Below, one piece after another: positions 1-7,843 of a stretch of 64,000 nt of DNA; position 1 is the first letter of the stretch; each line of letters begins with the position of its first letter. Source of the stretch: Microbacterium terrisoli (GTDB lineage: Bacteria; Actinomycetota; Actinomycetes; Actinomycetales; Microbacteriaceae); assembly GCF_030866805.1 (NCBI RefSeq), contig NZ_CP133019.1:2976001-3040000 (forward strand), written 5' to 3'. The position numbers were made by a program, and so were the translations under genes. A model generated the notes under the pieces. That model searched no databases. It saw nothing but the letters and a program-made list of their open reading frames with translations, and was not told where the DNA came from.

Positions 1-834
1 CAGCTTCTCGCGGCCGATGCGCAGCACCTCGGTCATGACCTGACCGTCCATGTCGTAACTCAGGGTCGCGTGGTGCAGCACACCGCCGTTGGCCAGGCGC
101 TTCTGCGCGGCGCCGCCGATCTTGCCACTGGGGCCGGCGATGTCGTTCAGCGGCTGGTACACGGCGTCGATGCCGAGCGAGCGCAGCGCCTGCAGCACCC
201 AGTCGTCCAAGAACGCGTACGAGTCGGCGAACGTCATCCCGGCCACGAGCGATGCGGGTACGTACAGCGAGTACGTCACGATGGAATTCGCGCCCATCAT
301 CATGGCGCCGCCGCCCGAGATGCGCCGCACGATGTCGTACCCGTGCTTGCGTGCACCGTCGGGGTCGACCTCGTTGCGCACCGATTGGAACGAGCCGATC
401 ACGACGGCCGATTCATCCCACTCCCACATGCGCAAGGTCGGGTTGCGCCGGCCATCGCCCACGCGGGTGGTGAGCACTTCGTCCAGGGCGAGGTTCATGC
501 GCGGCGAGACCGGCTTGTCGTGCACGACCTCCCACGCGAAGTCGCGCCACCCGGGCGCGGTGACCAGCGCGCGCCGCACGGCGGTGCCGACGGATTCGGG
601 GGTGAACCCCAGCAGCTGCGCGCCCTCGGGCAGCGCGGCGCGCACCGCGGCGGCGATGGTGACCGCATCCGCGGTGTCGGGCAGTGCGTTGACGGCGGCA
701 TCGATGTCTGCCAGCGCGTCGTCGGGTTCGAGGAAGAAGTCCCCTGACAGATGGAAATCGACGATCCGTCCGTCGCGTACGTCGAGGTCGACGACGACGA
801 GCTTTCCGCCCGGGACCTTGTACTCACCGTGCAT
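1..834 (-). CDS. Lipoate-protein ligase family protein (3' end cut by window edge)
   Basis: This is a lipoate/octanoate ligase-type enzyme that would attach a lipoyl group to E2 or GcvH proteins in the cytoplasm. The visible 278 codons run off the left edge without a stop. Residues about 100-278 form the catalytic LplA/LipB fold: RRISGGG at 170-176 is the nucleotide and lipoate loop, and GKIGGAAQ at 238-245 carries the conserved Lys, followed by LHHATL at 253-258. Residues 1-85 (GGKLVVVD, then SGDFFLEP at 30-37) resemble the accessory domain that is C-terminal in LplA or separate as LplB, so the domain order looks swapped. The ATG at 834 is the only good start; it diverges from the helicase gene 122 bases away. 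A broader biotin/lipoate ligase or octanoyltransferase role cannot be excluded. Confidence 0.85.
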   Translation of the reverse strand, partial: MHGEYKVPGGKLVVVDLDVRDGRIVDFHLSGDFFLEPDDALADIDAAVNALPDTADAVTIAAAVRAALPEGAQLLGFTPESVGTAVRRALVTAPGWRDFAWEVVHDKPVSPRMNLALDEVLTTRVGDGRRNPTLRMWEWDESAVVIGSFQSVRNEVDPDGARKHGYDIVRRISGGGAMMMGANSIVTYSLYVPASLVAGMTFADSYAFLDDWVLQALRSLGIDAVYQPLNDIAGPSGKIGGAAQKRLANGGVLHHATLSYDMDGQVMTEVLRIGREKL

Positions 835-862
835 GCTCTCAGCCTAAGGCGGCGCGGACCGG

Positions 863-868
863 TAGTGT
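863..868 (+). promoter_or_regulatory. Possible -10 box for the DEAD-box helicase gene
   Basis: TAGTGT lies about 90 bases before the helicase ATG in the short divergent spacer. No convincing -35 box is visible, so this rests on the -10 resemblance and the position only. Confidence 0.25.
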
Positions 869-955
869 GGATGCTGCGGCCCTGCCGCTGCGTCGTCGAC
901 ACGCTCCCTGCGACCGGGCCTCAACCCGTCGCGGTTTCTCTCGAACGGCGAACCG

Positions 956-2704
956 ATGCGCACACCTGCGCCGTCGCCATCTCGCGCATTTCCACGCGCC
1001 TTGCCCGAAAGCACCCCTTTGTCTTCTTTCCTCTCTCTCGGTGTGCCCGAGAAGCTCGCCGACGTCCTTGCCGCATCCGGCAAGACCGAAGCGTTCCCCA
1101 TCCAGACCGACACGCTGCCGGACTCTCTGTCCGGCCGTGACGTGCTCGGCCGCGGCCGGACCGGCAGCGGCAAGACGATCGCGTTCGCCGTCCCCCTGGT
1201 CGCCCGCCTGACCGGCACGTCGGCGCGCCCGCGCCGCCCGCGCGGGCTCGTGCTCGCTCCGACCCGCGAGCTGGCTTCGCAGATCGCCGCGACCGTGGCG
1301 CCCCTGGCCGATGCGGTGGGCCTGACCGTCACGACCGTCTTCGGCGGTGTGAGCCAGCGCCCGCAGGAGCAGGCGCTCGCGCGCGGCGTCGACATCGTCG
1401 TCGCGTGCCCCGGACGCCTCGAAGATCTCATGAAGCAGGGCGTCGCCGACCTCGGCGACGTCGCGGTGACGGTGCTCGACGAGGCGGACCACATGGCCGA
1501 CCTCGGGTTCCTTCCCGGCGTCAAGCGCATCATGGGCGCCACCCCCGCCATCGGGCAGCGGATGCTGTTCAGCGCCACCCTGGACCGTGGCGTCGACACG
1601 ATCGTCCAGCGCTTCCTGCACGACGCGGTCACGCACTCGGTGGACGAGTCATCCGTCCCGCAGGGCCAGCTGACCCACCGCGTGTTCGTCGTGGACCCCG
1701 ACGACAAGGCCACGCTCGTGCGCCACCTCGCGTCGGGCCAGGGCAAGCGGATTCTGTTCATGCGCACGAAGCACCAGGCCAAGAAGCTGGCCAAGCAGCT
1801 GACAGCGGCGGGCATCCCCTCCGTGGATCTGCACGGCAACCTGTCGCAGAACGCGCGTGAGCGCAACCTCGCCGCGTTCGGCGCCGACCCCGTCGACGGC
1901 GGCGTACGGGTGCTGGTGGCCACCGACGTCGCAGCGCGCGGCGTGCACGTGGACCACGTCGAACTGGTCGTGCACGTCGACCCGCCGGTCGAGCACAAGG
2001 CGTACCTGCACCGCTCGGGCCGCACCGCCCGTGCCGGGGAGGAGGGCACTGTGGTCACCGTGACCCTGCCCGAGCAGCGTCGCGACGTGAACGACCTGCT
2101 GCGCAAGGCGAAGCTCAACGTGCCGTTCGAGGCGGTCAGGCCGCAGGATGCCGCCGTCTCGATCCTCGTCGGCGAGCCCGCACCCTACGTGACCCCGGCG
2201 CCGCCGGTGGCCGCACCCGCCCGGGGCGGGTCGTCGGGCAAGGGCGGTTCGTCGGGCCGGGGCGGTTCGACGGGCCGGGGCGGTTCGGCCGGCCGGAGCG
2301 GTTCGGCCGCCCCGGGCGGTCGGGGCGCGCACAGCGCAGCCGGCGCGGCGCAGGGCGGCGGCCGTCGCGGCGGCCGCGGACAGCGCACCGGCGCAGACTC
2401 ACGCGTTGATGCTCCCAGCGCATCAACACGTGAGCCGCGCCGACCCCGCACTGCAGATGCCGCGAAGCAGAGCGGCCAGCGCGACGGCGCTGACCGTTCG
2501 GGCACGCAGCGCTCGAGCACGCAGCGCTCGGGCACGCAGCGCCCTGGCACCCAGCACTCCGCCAACCAGCGCTCGAGCGGACAGGCTCACTCCTCTGCAC
2601 CGCAGGCCGGGCGCACCGCGTCGGGCAAGCCGACCATCGGCGCCACGGTCGGCGGCGCCCGGTCGCGGGGATCGCGCCGCGCGTCGTACCCCGGCGGGCG
2701 CTGA
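956..2704 (+). CDS. DEAD-box RNA helicase with RGG-like repetitive tail
   Basis: This is an ATP-dependent RNA helicase of the DEAD-box family, expected to act in ribosome assembly or mRNA turnover. The 582-residue protein has FPIQ of the Q motif at 47-50, GRTGSGKT (motif I) at 67-74, PTRELA (Ia) at 102-107, DEAD (II) at 175-178 and SAT (III) at 206-208. The second RecA domain has the motif VI stretch HRSGRTARAG. After about residue 405 the protein becomes low-complexity, first Gly/Ser/Arg repeats and then Thr/Gln/Arg/Ser repeats, typical of RNA-binding tails on actinobacterial RhlE/CsdA-like helicases. No strong ribosome site precedes the ATG, and a TTG near 1001 is an alternative start. The tail also holds an intragenic inverted repeat, listed separately. 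Confidence 0.9.
   Translation: MRTPAPSPSRAFPRALPESTPLSSFLSLGVPEKLADVLAASGKTEAFPIQTDTLPDSLSGRDVLGRGRTGSGKTIAFAVPLVARLTGTSARPRRPRGLVLAPTRELASQIAATVAPLADAVGLTVTTVFGGVSQRPQEQALARGVDIVVACPGRLEDLMKQGVADLGDVAVTVLDEADHMADLGFLPGVKRIMGATPAIGQRMLFSATLDRGVDTIVQRFLHDAVTHSVDESSVPQGQLTHRVFVVDPDDKATLVRHLASGQGKRILFMRTKHQAKKLAKQLTAAGIPSVDLHGNLSQNARERNLAAFGADPVDGGVRVLVATDVAARGVHVDHVELVVHVDPPVEHKAYLHRSGRTARAGEEGTVVTVTLPEQRRDVNDLLRKAKLNVPFEAVRPQDAAVSILVGEPAPYVTPAPPVAAPARGGSSGKGGSSGRGGSTGRGGSAGRSGSAAPGGRGAHSAAGAAQGGGRRGGRGQRTGADSRVDAPSASTREPRRPRTADAAKQSGQRDGADRSGTQRSSTQRSGTQRPGTQHSANQRSSGQAHSSAPQAGRTASGKPTIGATVGGARSRGSRRASYPGGR
2225..2308 (+). repeat. 18-bp tandem repeat in helicase tail
   Basis: Four imperfect 18-base units (GGCGGTTCGTCGGGCCGG type) start at 2225, 2243, 2261 and 2279, with a partial fifth. 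They encode repeats such as GGSSGR. The copies differ mainly by single substitutions, which suggests growth by slippage. Confidence 0.9.
2398..2434. repeat. 15-bp inverted repeat inside the helicase coding region
   Basis: CTCACGCGTTGATGC at 2398-2412 and GCATCAACACGTGAG at 2420-2434 pair over 15 bases with one mismatch across a 7-base loop. The stem is less GC-rich than its surroundings and lies in the disordered tail, so it could be an inserted palindromic element kept in frame. It may instead form an RNA hairpin. Confidence 0.8.
2501..2575 (+). repeat. 15-bp tandem repeat in helicase tail
   Basis: Five 15-base units (GGCACGCAGCGCTCG type) start at 2501, 2516, 2531, 2546 and 2561 and encode repeats such as GTQRS. 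Unit length and sequence differ from the 18-base array upstream, so two separate expansions are present in one gene. Confidence 0.9.
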
Positions 2705-2744
2705 CCCGGCGCGCTGACCGGGCGGGCGCTGACCCGGCGCGCTG
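2693..2744 (+). repeat. 24-bp direct repeat spanning the helicase stop codon
   Basis: The 24 bases at 2693-2716 are repeated exactly at 2721-2744. The first copy contains the helicase TGA and the second lies in the spacer to the convergent hydrolase. It looks like a recent short tandem duplication. Confidence 0.85.
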
Positions 2745-2756
2745 CCGAAGCGGGGG

Positions 2757-3608
2757 TCAGTCCCGGCCCGCGAAGCGTGCGTTCAGCCAGGCGAGCACGT
2801 CGGCACGCACCTCGGCCTGCATGACCTCGTTGAACAGCTCATGGCGGGCATCGGGGTAGACGAGGGTCGTGACGTCGGTCAGTCCGGAGCGCTGGCGGTA
2901 CGCGTCGGCGAGCCGGTGCACGCTGCGGGGGCCTCCGACCGGGTCGTCGCGACCGACGATCAGCAGCAGCGGAATGTCACGGCCGAGGTCCTTGCGCGGC
3001 CGCCCGTACAGCTGCACGGCGTTGAACGGGCCGAACAGCCGCAGCAGCGGCACCGACACCGTCAACGGATCGGCCATGAACTCCTCGGCCACGCGCGGGT
3101 CGGAGGACAGCCATGCCATGCCCGTGGCATCCTCCTTCTTCCATCGGGCGTTCAGATCTCCCGCATTCAGTCCGGTGGGAGTGAGCAACGCAGACCCCGA
3201 CAGGATCACCGCGTCGTAGGCCTCGGGGTGCCGATTCACCAGCATCTGCGCGAGGAACGACCCCCACGAGTGTCCCAGCACCACCAGCGGCAGCCCCGGA
3301 TTCTCCTCGCGGATCAGCTGCGTGAACTGCCAGAGCGCGTCGACGGCCGCCCCGTGTCCGCCGCGACCGAGGTGTCCGAGCCGGGAGGCATCACCGCCGT
3401 GCTGCCGCATGCCGGTGCGCCCGTGTCCGCGATGGTCGTCGGCATAGACGGTGAAGCCGTCCGAGGTCAACACGTCGATCAGCGCCGTGTAGCGACCGGC
3501 GTGCTCGCCCACGCCGTGGAGGAGCTGGATGACCCCGCGGGCCGCGCCCTGCGCGGGGTGCACGTCGTAGACGATCGCAATGCCGTGTGCATCGGTGAAC
3601 TCGGGCAT
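2757..3608 (-). CDS. Alpha/beta hydrolase, monoacylglycerol-lipase type
   Basis: This is a serine hydrolase of the alpha/beta fold, closest in pattern to monoacylglycerol lipases and lysophospholipases (Hydrolase_4 type). The 283-residue length is normal for the family. HGVGEHAGRY at 31-40 is the oxyanion-hole region, GHSWG at 112-116 holds the nucleophile Ser114, GRDDPVGG carries the acid, and DARHELFNE near the C-terminus carries the catalytic His. There is no signal peptide, so it should be cytoplasmic. It is divergent from the MarR gene, with only about 70 bases between them, so the two may share a control region. The true lipid substrate is not decided by sequence. Confidence 0.87.
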   Translation of the reverse strand: MPEFTDAHGIAIVYDVHPAQGAARGVIQLLHGVGEHAGRYTALIDVLTSDGFTVYADDHRGHGRTGMRQHGGDASRLGHLGRGGHGAAVDALWQFTQLIREENPGLPLVVLGHSWGSFLAQMLVNRHPEAYDAVILSGSALLTPTGLNAGDLNARWKKEDATGMAWLSSDPRVAEEFMADPLTVSVPLLRLFGPFNAVQLYGRPRKDLGRDIPLLLIVGRDDPVGGPRSVHRLADAYRQRSGLTDVTTLVYPDARHELFNEVMQAEVRADVLAWLNARFAGRD

Positions 3609-3643
3609 GGCGAGAGCCTATCGCCTGCCCCCACGATATTTAC

Positions 3644-3656
3644 TTAGCAAGACTAA
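3644..3656. promoter_or_regulatory. Candidate MarR operator
   Basis: TTAG-N5-CTAA forms a small perfect inverted repeat in the spacer between the hydrolase and the MarR gene, 21 bases before the MarR ATG. The surrounding AT-rich stretch probably contains the promoter. MarR proteins commonly bind such sites in their own promoters, so autoregulation is inferred. Confidence 0.45.
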
Positions 3657-3677
3657 TAAGGTAGGCTAAAGAATTAC

Positions 3678-4163
3678 ATGGCTGAACAACGCAGAGCACC
3701 CGACACGTCCGTCGCGACGACGACATCCGACATCGAAGTCCCCGCAGAGGATGCCGCGGCCGCCCGCGATCTGCGGATGGCCACCTTCCGGCTGAGCAGG
3801 CGACTGCGCTCCGAACGTGGCCTGGACACGATGAGCGACGCGCAGTTCGCGGTGCTTGCCACGCTCAGCCATCACGGACCCCACACGCTGGGCGAACTCG
3901 CCGAGCGTGAACGGGTGACGGCGCCTTCGATGAACCGCACGGTGAACTGCCTCGAAGAGGGCGGGTGGCTCACCCGCACCCCCGACGAGGACGACCGACG
4001 CAAGGTCAACATCCAGATCACCGACACCGGGCGGGATCTCGTCAGCGAGACGGTGCGCCGCCGCGACCGGTGGCTGGCCACGGTCGTTGCGGGCCTCACT
4101 CCCGCCCAACGCCGCACACTGACCAAAGCCGCCGAGATCATGCACGAGATGGCCGCCCGATGA
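3678..4163 (+). CDS. MarR-family transcriptional regulator
   Basis: This 161-residue cytoplasmic regulator has the MarR winged-helix domain. TLGELAERERVTAPSMNRTVNCLEEGGW (about 72-100) reads as the recognition helix followed by the wing, and TRTPDEDDRRKVNIQITDTG is the diagnostic MarR wing sequence with the conserved DxR. It probably represses itself and the downstream exporter until a small ligand binds. Its TGA overlaps the ATG of the MFS gene (ATGA), so the two are co-transcribed and translationally coupled. The ligand cannot be read from the sequence. Confidence 0.92.
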   Translation: MAEQRRAPDTSVATTTSDIEVPAEDAAAARDLRMATFRLSRRLRSERGLDTMSDAQFAVLATLSHHGPHTLGELAERERVTAPSMNRTVNCLEEGGWLTRTPDEDDRRKVNIQITDTGRDLVSETVRRRDRWLATVVAGLTPAQRRTLTKAAEIMHEMAAR

Positions 4164-5578
4164 AGTCGATGTTCCGCTCGCTCGGCCTGTTCAACTACCG
4201 CGTCTGGTTCATCGGCGCTCTGGTCTCCAACATCGGCGGCTGGATGCAGTCCACCGCACAGGACTGGGTCGTGCTCACCGAGCTGACGCACAACGACGCC
4301 ACCGCGATGGGCGTGACGATGGCGCTGCAGTTCGGTCCGCCCCTGGTGCTGGTGAGCATCACCGGATGGGTCGCCGACCACTTCGACAGACGCAAGCTGC
4401 TCATGTGCACGCAGACCGCGCTGGGCCTGCTCGCGATCACCGTCGGCGTGCTGCTGCTCACGCACGTGATGACCCTGCCCATGATGTGGCTGTTCGCGGG
4501 CCTGTTCGGCGTGGCCAACGCCTTCGACTCCCCCGCCCGGCAGGCGTTCGTCTCGGATGTCGTCTCGCGTGAGAACGCGGCGAACGCCGTCGCCTTGAAC
4601 TCGGCATCCTTCAACACCGCACGCCTGATCGGACCCGCCGTGGGCGGCGTCATGATCGTGCTGGTGGGCACCGGCTGGATGTTCATCGTCAACGCCGCGA
4701 CATTCCTGGCCATGCTGTTCGCGTTGACGATCATGCGGCAGAGCGAGCTGCAACCGCGGGTGAGGGCGACGGATGCCTCGCGCCTGGCCGACGGCTTCCG
4801 CTACGTCGCCGGGCGCCCCGACCTGATCGTGCTGTTCGTCATGGTGTTCCTCATCGGCGCGTTCGGCATGAACTTCGCCATCTTCGCCTCGACGATGGCG
4901 CTGGAGTTCGGCCTGAAGGCCGACGGCTACGGGGCCTTGAGCTCCATGCTGGCTATAGGTTCGCTGGCAGGTGCCCTCATGGCGGCCCGACGCGATCGCG
5001 CCCGGCTGCGCGTGGTGATCGTCGCCGCCGGCGGGTTCGGCGTCACCTCGCTCGTCTCGTCGGCCATGCCGGTGTACTGGATGTACGGCGCCGTCATCGT
5101 GTTCGTGGGCTTTTCCACCGTCTCGATGCTGACCACCGCGAACGGCTACGTGCAGACCACCACCGCGCCGCACCTGCGCGGCCGGGTGCTGGCACTGTAC
5201 ATGGCGGTGATCATGGGTTCCACCCCGATCGGCGCACCGATCGCCGGATGGGTGGCCACCACGTTCGGCGCGCGCGCGGCGATCCAGCTGGGTGCGGCCG
5301 CCGGCATCATCGCGTGCGTCATCGGCGCGGTGTGGCTGGTCACCTCGGGGCGTCTGCACCGCAGCGAAGAGCGCCGGTTCGCGTTGACGATCGATGAGAC
5401 CCGACCCATCAGCGTCGTGGCGGCGATGGCCCCCGAGGAGTTCAGCGACGAGATCGCACAGACGACCCCGATCCCGATCACCGACCGCGAGGCGCCCCTG
5501 TGCCCCACGGCGAGCGAGACCGCGGTGAGCCCGACGGGCACGACCAAGCGCCGTGCATCCGGTGGCTCGGTCGCCTGA
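4160..5578 (+). CDS. MFS transporter (drug/siderophore-exporter type)
   Basis: This is a 472-residue major facilitator superfamily membrane protein with about 12 hydrophobic segments. The N-terminus (FRSLGLFNYRVWFIGALVSN) and the loop VADHFDRRKLLM match the MFS_3/EntS-like exporter group, which moves small molecules out of the cell by proton antiport. The ATG at 4160 is chosen because it overlaps the MarR stop. An in-frame upstream extension would lie entirely inside the marR gene and is rejected. About 60 residues after the last membrane segment form a polar tail. The pairing with a MarR regulator suggests an inducible efflux pump for a toxic compound; the substrate is unknown. Confidence 0.9.
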   Translation: MKSMFRSLGLFNYRVWFIGALVSNIGGWMQSTAQDWVVLTELTHNDATAMGVTMALQFGPPLVLVSITGWVADHFDRRKLLMCTQTALGLLAITVGVLLLTHVMTLPMMWLFAGLFGVANAFDSPARQAFVSDVVSRENAANAVALNSASFNTARLIGPAVGGVMIVLVGTGWMFIVNAATFLAMLFALTIMRQSELQPRVRATDASRLADGFRYVAGRPDLIVLFVMVFLIGAFGMNFAIFASTMALEFGLKADGYGALSSMLAIGSLAGALMAARRDRARLRVVIVAAGGFGVTSLVSSAMPVYWMYGAVIVFVGFSTVSMLTTANGYVQTTTAPHLRGRVLALYMAVIMGSTPIGAPIAGWVATTFGARAAIQLGAAAGIIACVIGAVWLVTSGRLHRSEERRFALTIDETRPISVVAAMAPEEFSDEIAQTTPIPITDREAPLCPTASETAVSPTGTTKRRASGGSVA

Positions 5579-5592
5579 CGAACGTCAGGCGA
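5571..5592. terminator. Bidirectional hairpin between convergent genes
   Basis: TCGCCTGAC and GTCAGGCGA pair perfectly over 9 bases around a GAAC loop, overlapping the MFS stop codon and ending 5 bases before the dehydrogenase stop. There is no U-tract, which is common for actinobacterial terminators. Confidence 0.6.
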
Positions 5593-5596
5593 TCGC

Positions 5597-6613
5597 TCAG
5601 GCGAGCCTGTGCTGAAGTTGCTCGCCGCGGACGAACCGCATAAGTTCGCTCAGCCCCAGCTGCAATCCGCGTTGCTGCGTCTGAGCGGTCGCGCCGCCCA
5701 GATGTGGCGAGAGGATCACGTTCGACAGCATGGCGAGCTCCGGCCACGCGCCGTCCGGCTCGCATACGTCTAGCGCGGCGCCGGCGAGGCTGCCTGACAT
5801 CAGCGCGGCCAACAGCGCCGTCTCATCAACCAGGCTCTCGCGTGAGGTGTTGATCAGAACCGCGCCGGGCTTCATGGATGCCAGGAATGGAGCGTCCACA
5901 AGCCTCGTGGTCTCTGGAGTGGCCTTCGCGTGCAGCGTGATCACATCGCTGCGGGCGGACAGCTCACCAAGGCCGACCATTTCGACGCCGGTCGGGTGCT
6001 CCGTCACAAAGGGATCGTGCACCAGTACCCTCATATCGAGCCGACGCGCCTGCCGTCCGACCAGCCTGCCGATCGCCCCATATCCCACGATGCCGATGGT
6101 CAGTCCGCGCGGTTCTCTCCCCGTCCATTGCCCGCCGATGAATGTCGAGTCGAGGTGCCGCCCGCCCGCTTCCGCCAGTTTCACGAGCGACTGGCTCGCC
6201 TGAGGCACACGACGCAGCAGCAGATGCAGATAGGCGATCGTGAGGTCGCAGACCGAAGGCGCATTCTTCGCCGGCGTGTTCACCACGGCCACATCCAGCG
6301 CAGCAGCGGCATCCAGGTCGACGTTGACAGGACCTCCACGCAGGCATACAACGAGTCGGATTTGCCGATGTTGCTCAAGCAGAGTCCGCGTCACCGGCGC
6401 CGCATGCACGACCATCGCCGAATGGTCTGCGATCCACGTCGAGATGACCGCGGGGTCACCCTGATACTCACGCAACGGCGGCAAGTAGGGTCGAGCAACG
6501 GGATCGACAGTGGCATAAGTCGGCTCGATCTCCGGGCGGAGCGCTTCCACCGCGGGCCGCATGACCTCGACTGGCATGTAGCTGTCCCCGATGACCAGAA
6601 CTGACGTCGGCAT
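5597..6613 (-). CDS. D-isomer-specific 2-hydroxyacid dehydrogenase
   Basis: This is an NAD(P)-dependent dehydrogenase that interconverts a D-2-hydroxyacid and the 2-oxoacid. The 338-residue protein has GYGAIG (GxGxxG) at 177-182 followed by an acidic HD at 199-200, which favours NAD. The catalytic set is Arg258 (NTSRES), Glu285 (DVCEPD) and His304 (LSPHLGG). It is transcribed away from the SorC regulator across a perfect palindrome, so it should belong to the same regulon as the sugar importer. A role on a hydroxyacid formed in module A (lactate, glycolate or glycerate) is inference. The family ranges over phosphoglycerate, glyoxylate and hydroxypyruvate reductases. Confidence 0.88.
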   Translation of the reverse strand: MPTSVLVIGDSYMPVEVMRPAVEALRPEIEPTYATVDPVARPYLPPLREYQGDPAVISTWIADHSAMVVHAAPVTRTLLEQHRQIRLVVCLRGGPVNVDLDAAAALDVAVVNTPAKNAPSVCDLTIAYLHLLLRRVPQASQSLVKLAEAGGRHLDSTFIGGQWTGREPRGLTIGIVGYGAIGRLVGRQARRLDMRVLVHDPFVTEHPTGVEMVGLGELSARSDVITLHAKATPETTRLVDAPFLASMKPGAVLINTSRESLVDETALLAALMSGSLAGAALDVCEPDGAWPELAMLSNVILSPHLGGATAQTQQRGLQLGLSELMRFVRGEQLQHRLA

Positions 6614-6644
6614 CTCACCTCCGCATGGATGGACTGAGAGAGTA

Positions 6645-6671
6645 ACATACGTTCAGTTATTGAACGTATGT
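6645..6671. promoter_or_regulatory. Perfect palindromic operator of the SorC regulator
   Basis: ACATACGTTCA at 6645-6655 and TGAACGTATGT at 6661-6671 form a perfect 11-base inverted repeat around GTTAT. It lies between the divergent dehydrogenase and SorC genes, 16 bases before the SorC ATG. The half-site CATACGTTCA recurs near 7715 and 16685, the two other promoters of this locus. Confidence 0.8.
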
Positions 6672-6687
6672 GCAGGAGCGAGGAACA

Positions 6688-7668
6688 ATGACATTCCACG
6701 GCGTCGCCGGCCAACGCAACGCGGAACCACCCCGTCGGGACAACGACACCGAGCATCAAAAGCTCGTACGCGTCGCCTGGCTCTATTACCGCGAGAACCT
6801 GACACAGGCGCAGATTGCTCAGCAGTTGCACGTGTCCCGCCCGACAGTGGCCCGACTCCTCGAACGCGCCAGACAAGCGAGCATCGTGACCATCGACATC
6901 GACACCACCGGGGTGGGTGGGCTCGAACTCATCGATGGACTGCGCCAGAAGTACGAACTCCGAGACATTGTGATCGTGCCGCAGGTGAGCGAGGACAGTT
7001 CTGCCGAGGTGACGAACAGCAGGCTGGCGGTCGAAGCAGCGCAATACATGCGTCGGTTCCTCCGGCCTGGCGCTGTGATCGGCGTGGGGTGGGGTGACAC
7101 TGTGCTGCGTACGTTGCTCGCGCTGAGCCCTTCATCACTGAGCGGCGTCACATTCGCCACAATCACCGGCGGCATCGACGCATACACGACCAAGGTGAGC
7201 GGCACGACCAACAACGGGATCTCGGACTACATCCGTTTCGTGCCGGCCCCGTTGCTGGCTTCCAGCCCCGCCATCGCCTCGGCGCTGCGTCACGAACGCG
7301 CAGTGACGAACGTCTTGGACATGGCGAGGGCGTCGGACGCTGCCCTCATCGGGATCGGTGGCGCCATTGCCACCGCCACGATCCTGCACACAGGCGTCGT
7401 CACGGAACAGCAGATCGTCGACTACCAGCGGCGCGGCGCCGTCGGTGACATTCTCGGCGAGTGGTATGACGAAACAGGCACTGTCCTGGCCGTCGACTTG
7501 CAGAAGATCAGGATCGGGCTGGCCATCCGCGAGTTGCAGACGATGAAACACGTGGTGGGCGTCGCTGGCGGCATCGACAAGCTCGCGGCGATCCGTGGCG
7601 CACTCATGGGCCGCTACCTGCACACCCTCATCACCACCGAGGACGTCGCCCGCGCGCTGGCCTCCTAG
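6688..7668 (+). CDS. SorC/DeoR-family sugar-responsive regulator
   Basis: This 326-residue regulator has an N-terminal helix-turn-helix (LTQAQIAQQLHVSRPTVARL, about 33-52) and a C-terminal sugar-binding domain with GVGWGDTVLRTLLALSP, typical of SorC proteins such as LsrR and EryD. These proteins are usually released from DNA by a phosphorylated sugar. The ATG at 6688 is preferred because AGGAG lies 9 bases before it. A GTG at 6670 would overlap the operator palindrome. It most likely controls itself, the divergent dehydrogenase, the ABC importer operon and the 15.7-16.6 kb operon through a shared half-site. The inducer should be an intermediate made by the PfkB kinase; that is inference. Confidence 0.92.
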   Translation: MTFHGVAGQRNAEPPRRDNDTEHQKLVRVAWLYYRENLTQAQIAQQLHVSRPTVARLLERARQASIVTIDIDTTGVGGLELIDGLRQKYELRDIVIVPQVSEDSSAEVTNSRLAVEAAQYMRRFLRPGAVIGVGWGDTVLRTLLALSPSSLSGVTFATITGGIDAYTTKVSGTTNNGISDYIRFVPAPLLASSPAIASALRHERAVTNVLDMARASDAALIGIGGAIATATILHTGVVTEQQIVDYQRRGAVGDILGEWYDETGTVLAVDLQKIRIGLAIRELQTMKHVVGVAGGIDKLAAIRGALMGRYLHTLITTEDVARALAS

Positions 7669-7714
7669 TCCCTCCAAAGCTCGACCCCTCTCTCCCCGCG
7701 GCGCTCGGCCTGAG

Positions 7715-7743
7715 CAAATGTTCAATGTACGATCATGTGTTTG
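7715..7743. promoter_or_regulatory. Candidate SorC operator upstream of the ABC importer operon
   Basis: CAAATGTTCA at 7715-7724 matches the CATACGTTCA half-site at 8 of 10 positions. A weaker copy, CATGTGTTTG, starts 19 bases later at 7734. The same 19-base direct-repeat spacing occurs at 16685/16704. The site lies about 100 bases before the ATPase start. Confidence 0.55.
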
Positions 7744-7843
7744 ACGTGCGTTCTCACGCTTGTTAGATTCAGCGTGATCGTGGAGGCACCGTGAGCCAGT
7801 CACTGGTGAGTCGGACGCCGCCAGGGAAGGCAAGGTTGCGTCG

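Noticed and set aside
2225..2575. CRISPR-like repeats
   Set aside because: The units are contiguous without spacers, are in frame, and encode a low-complexity protein tail.
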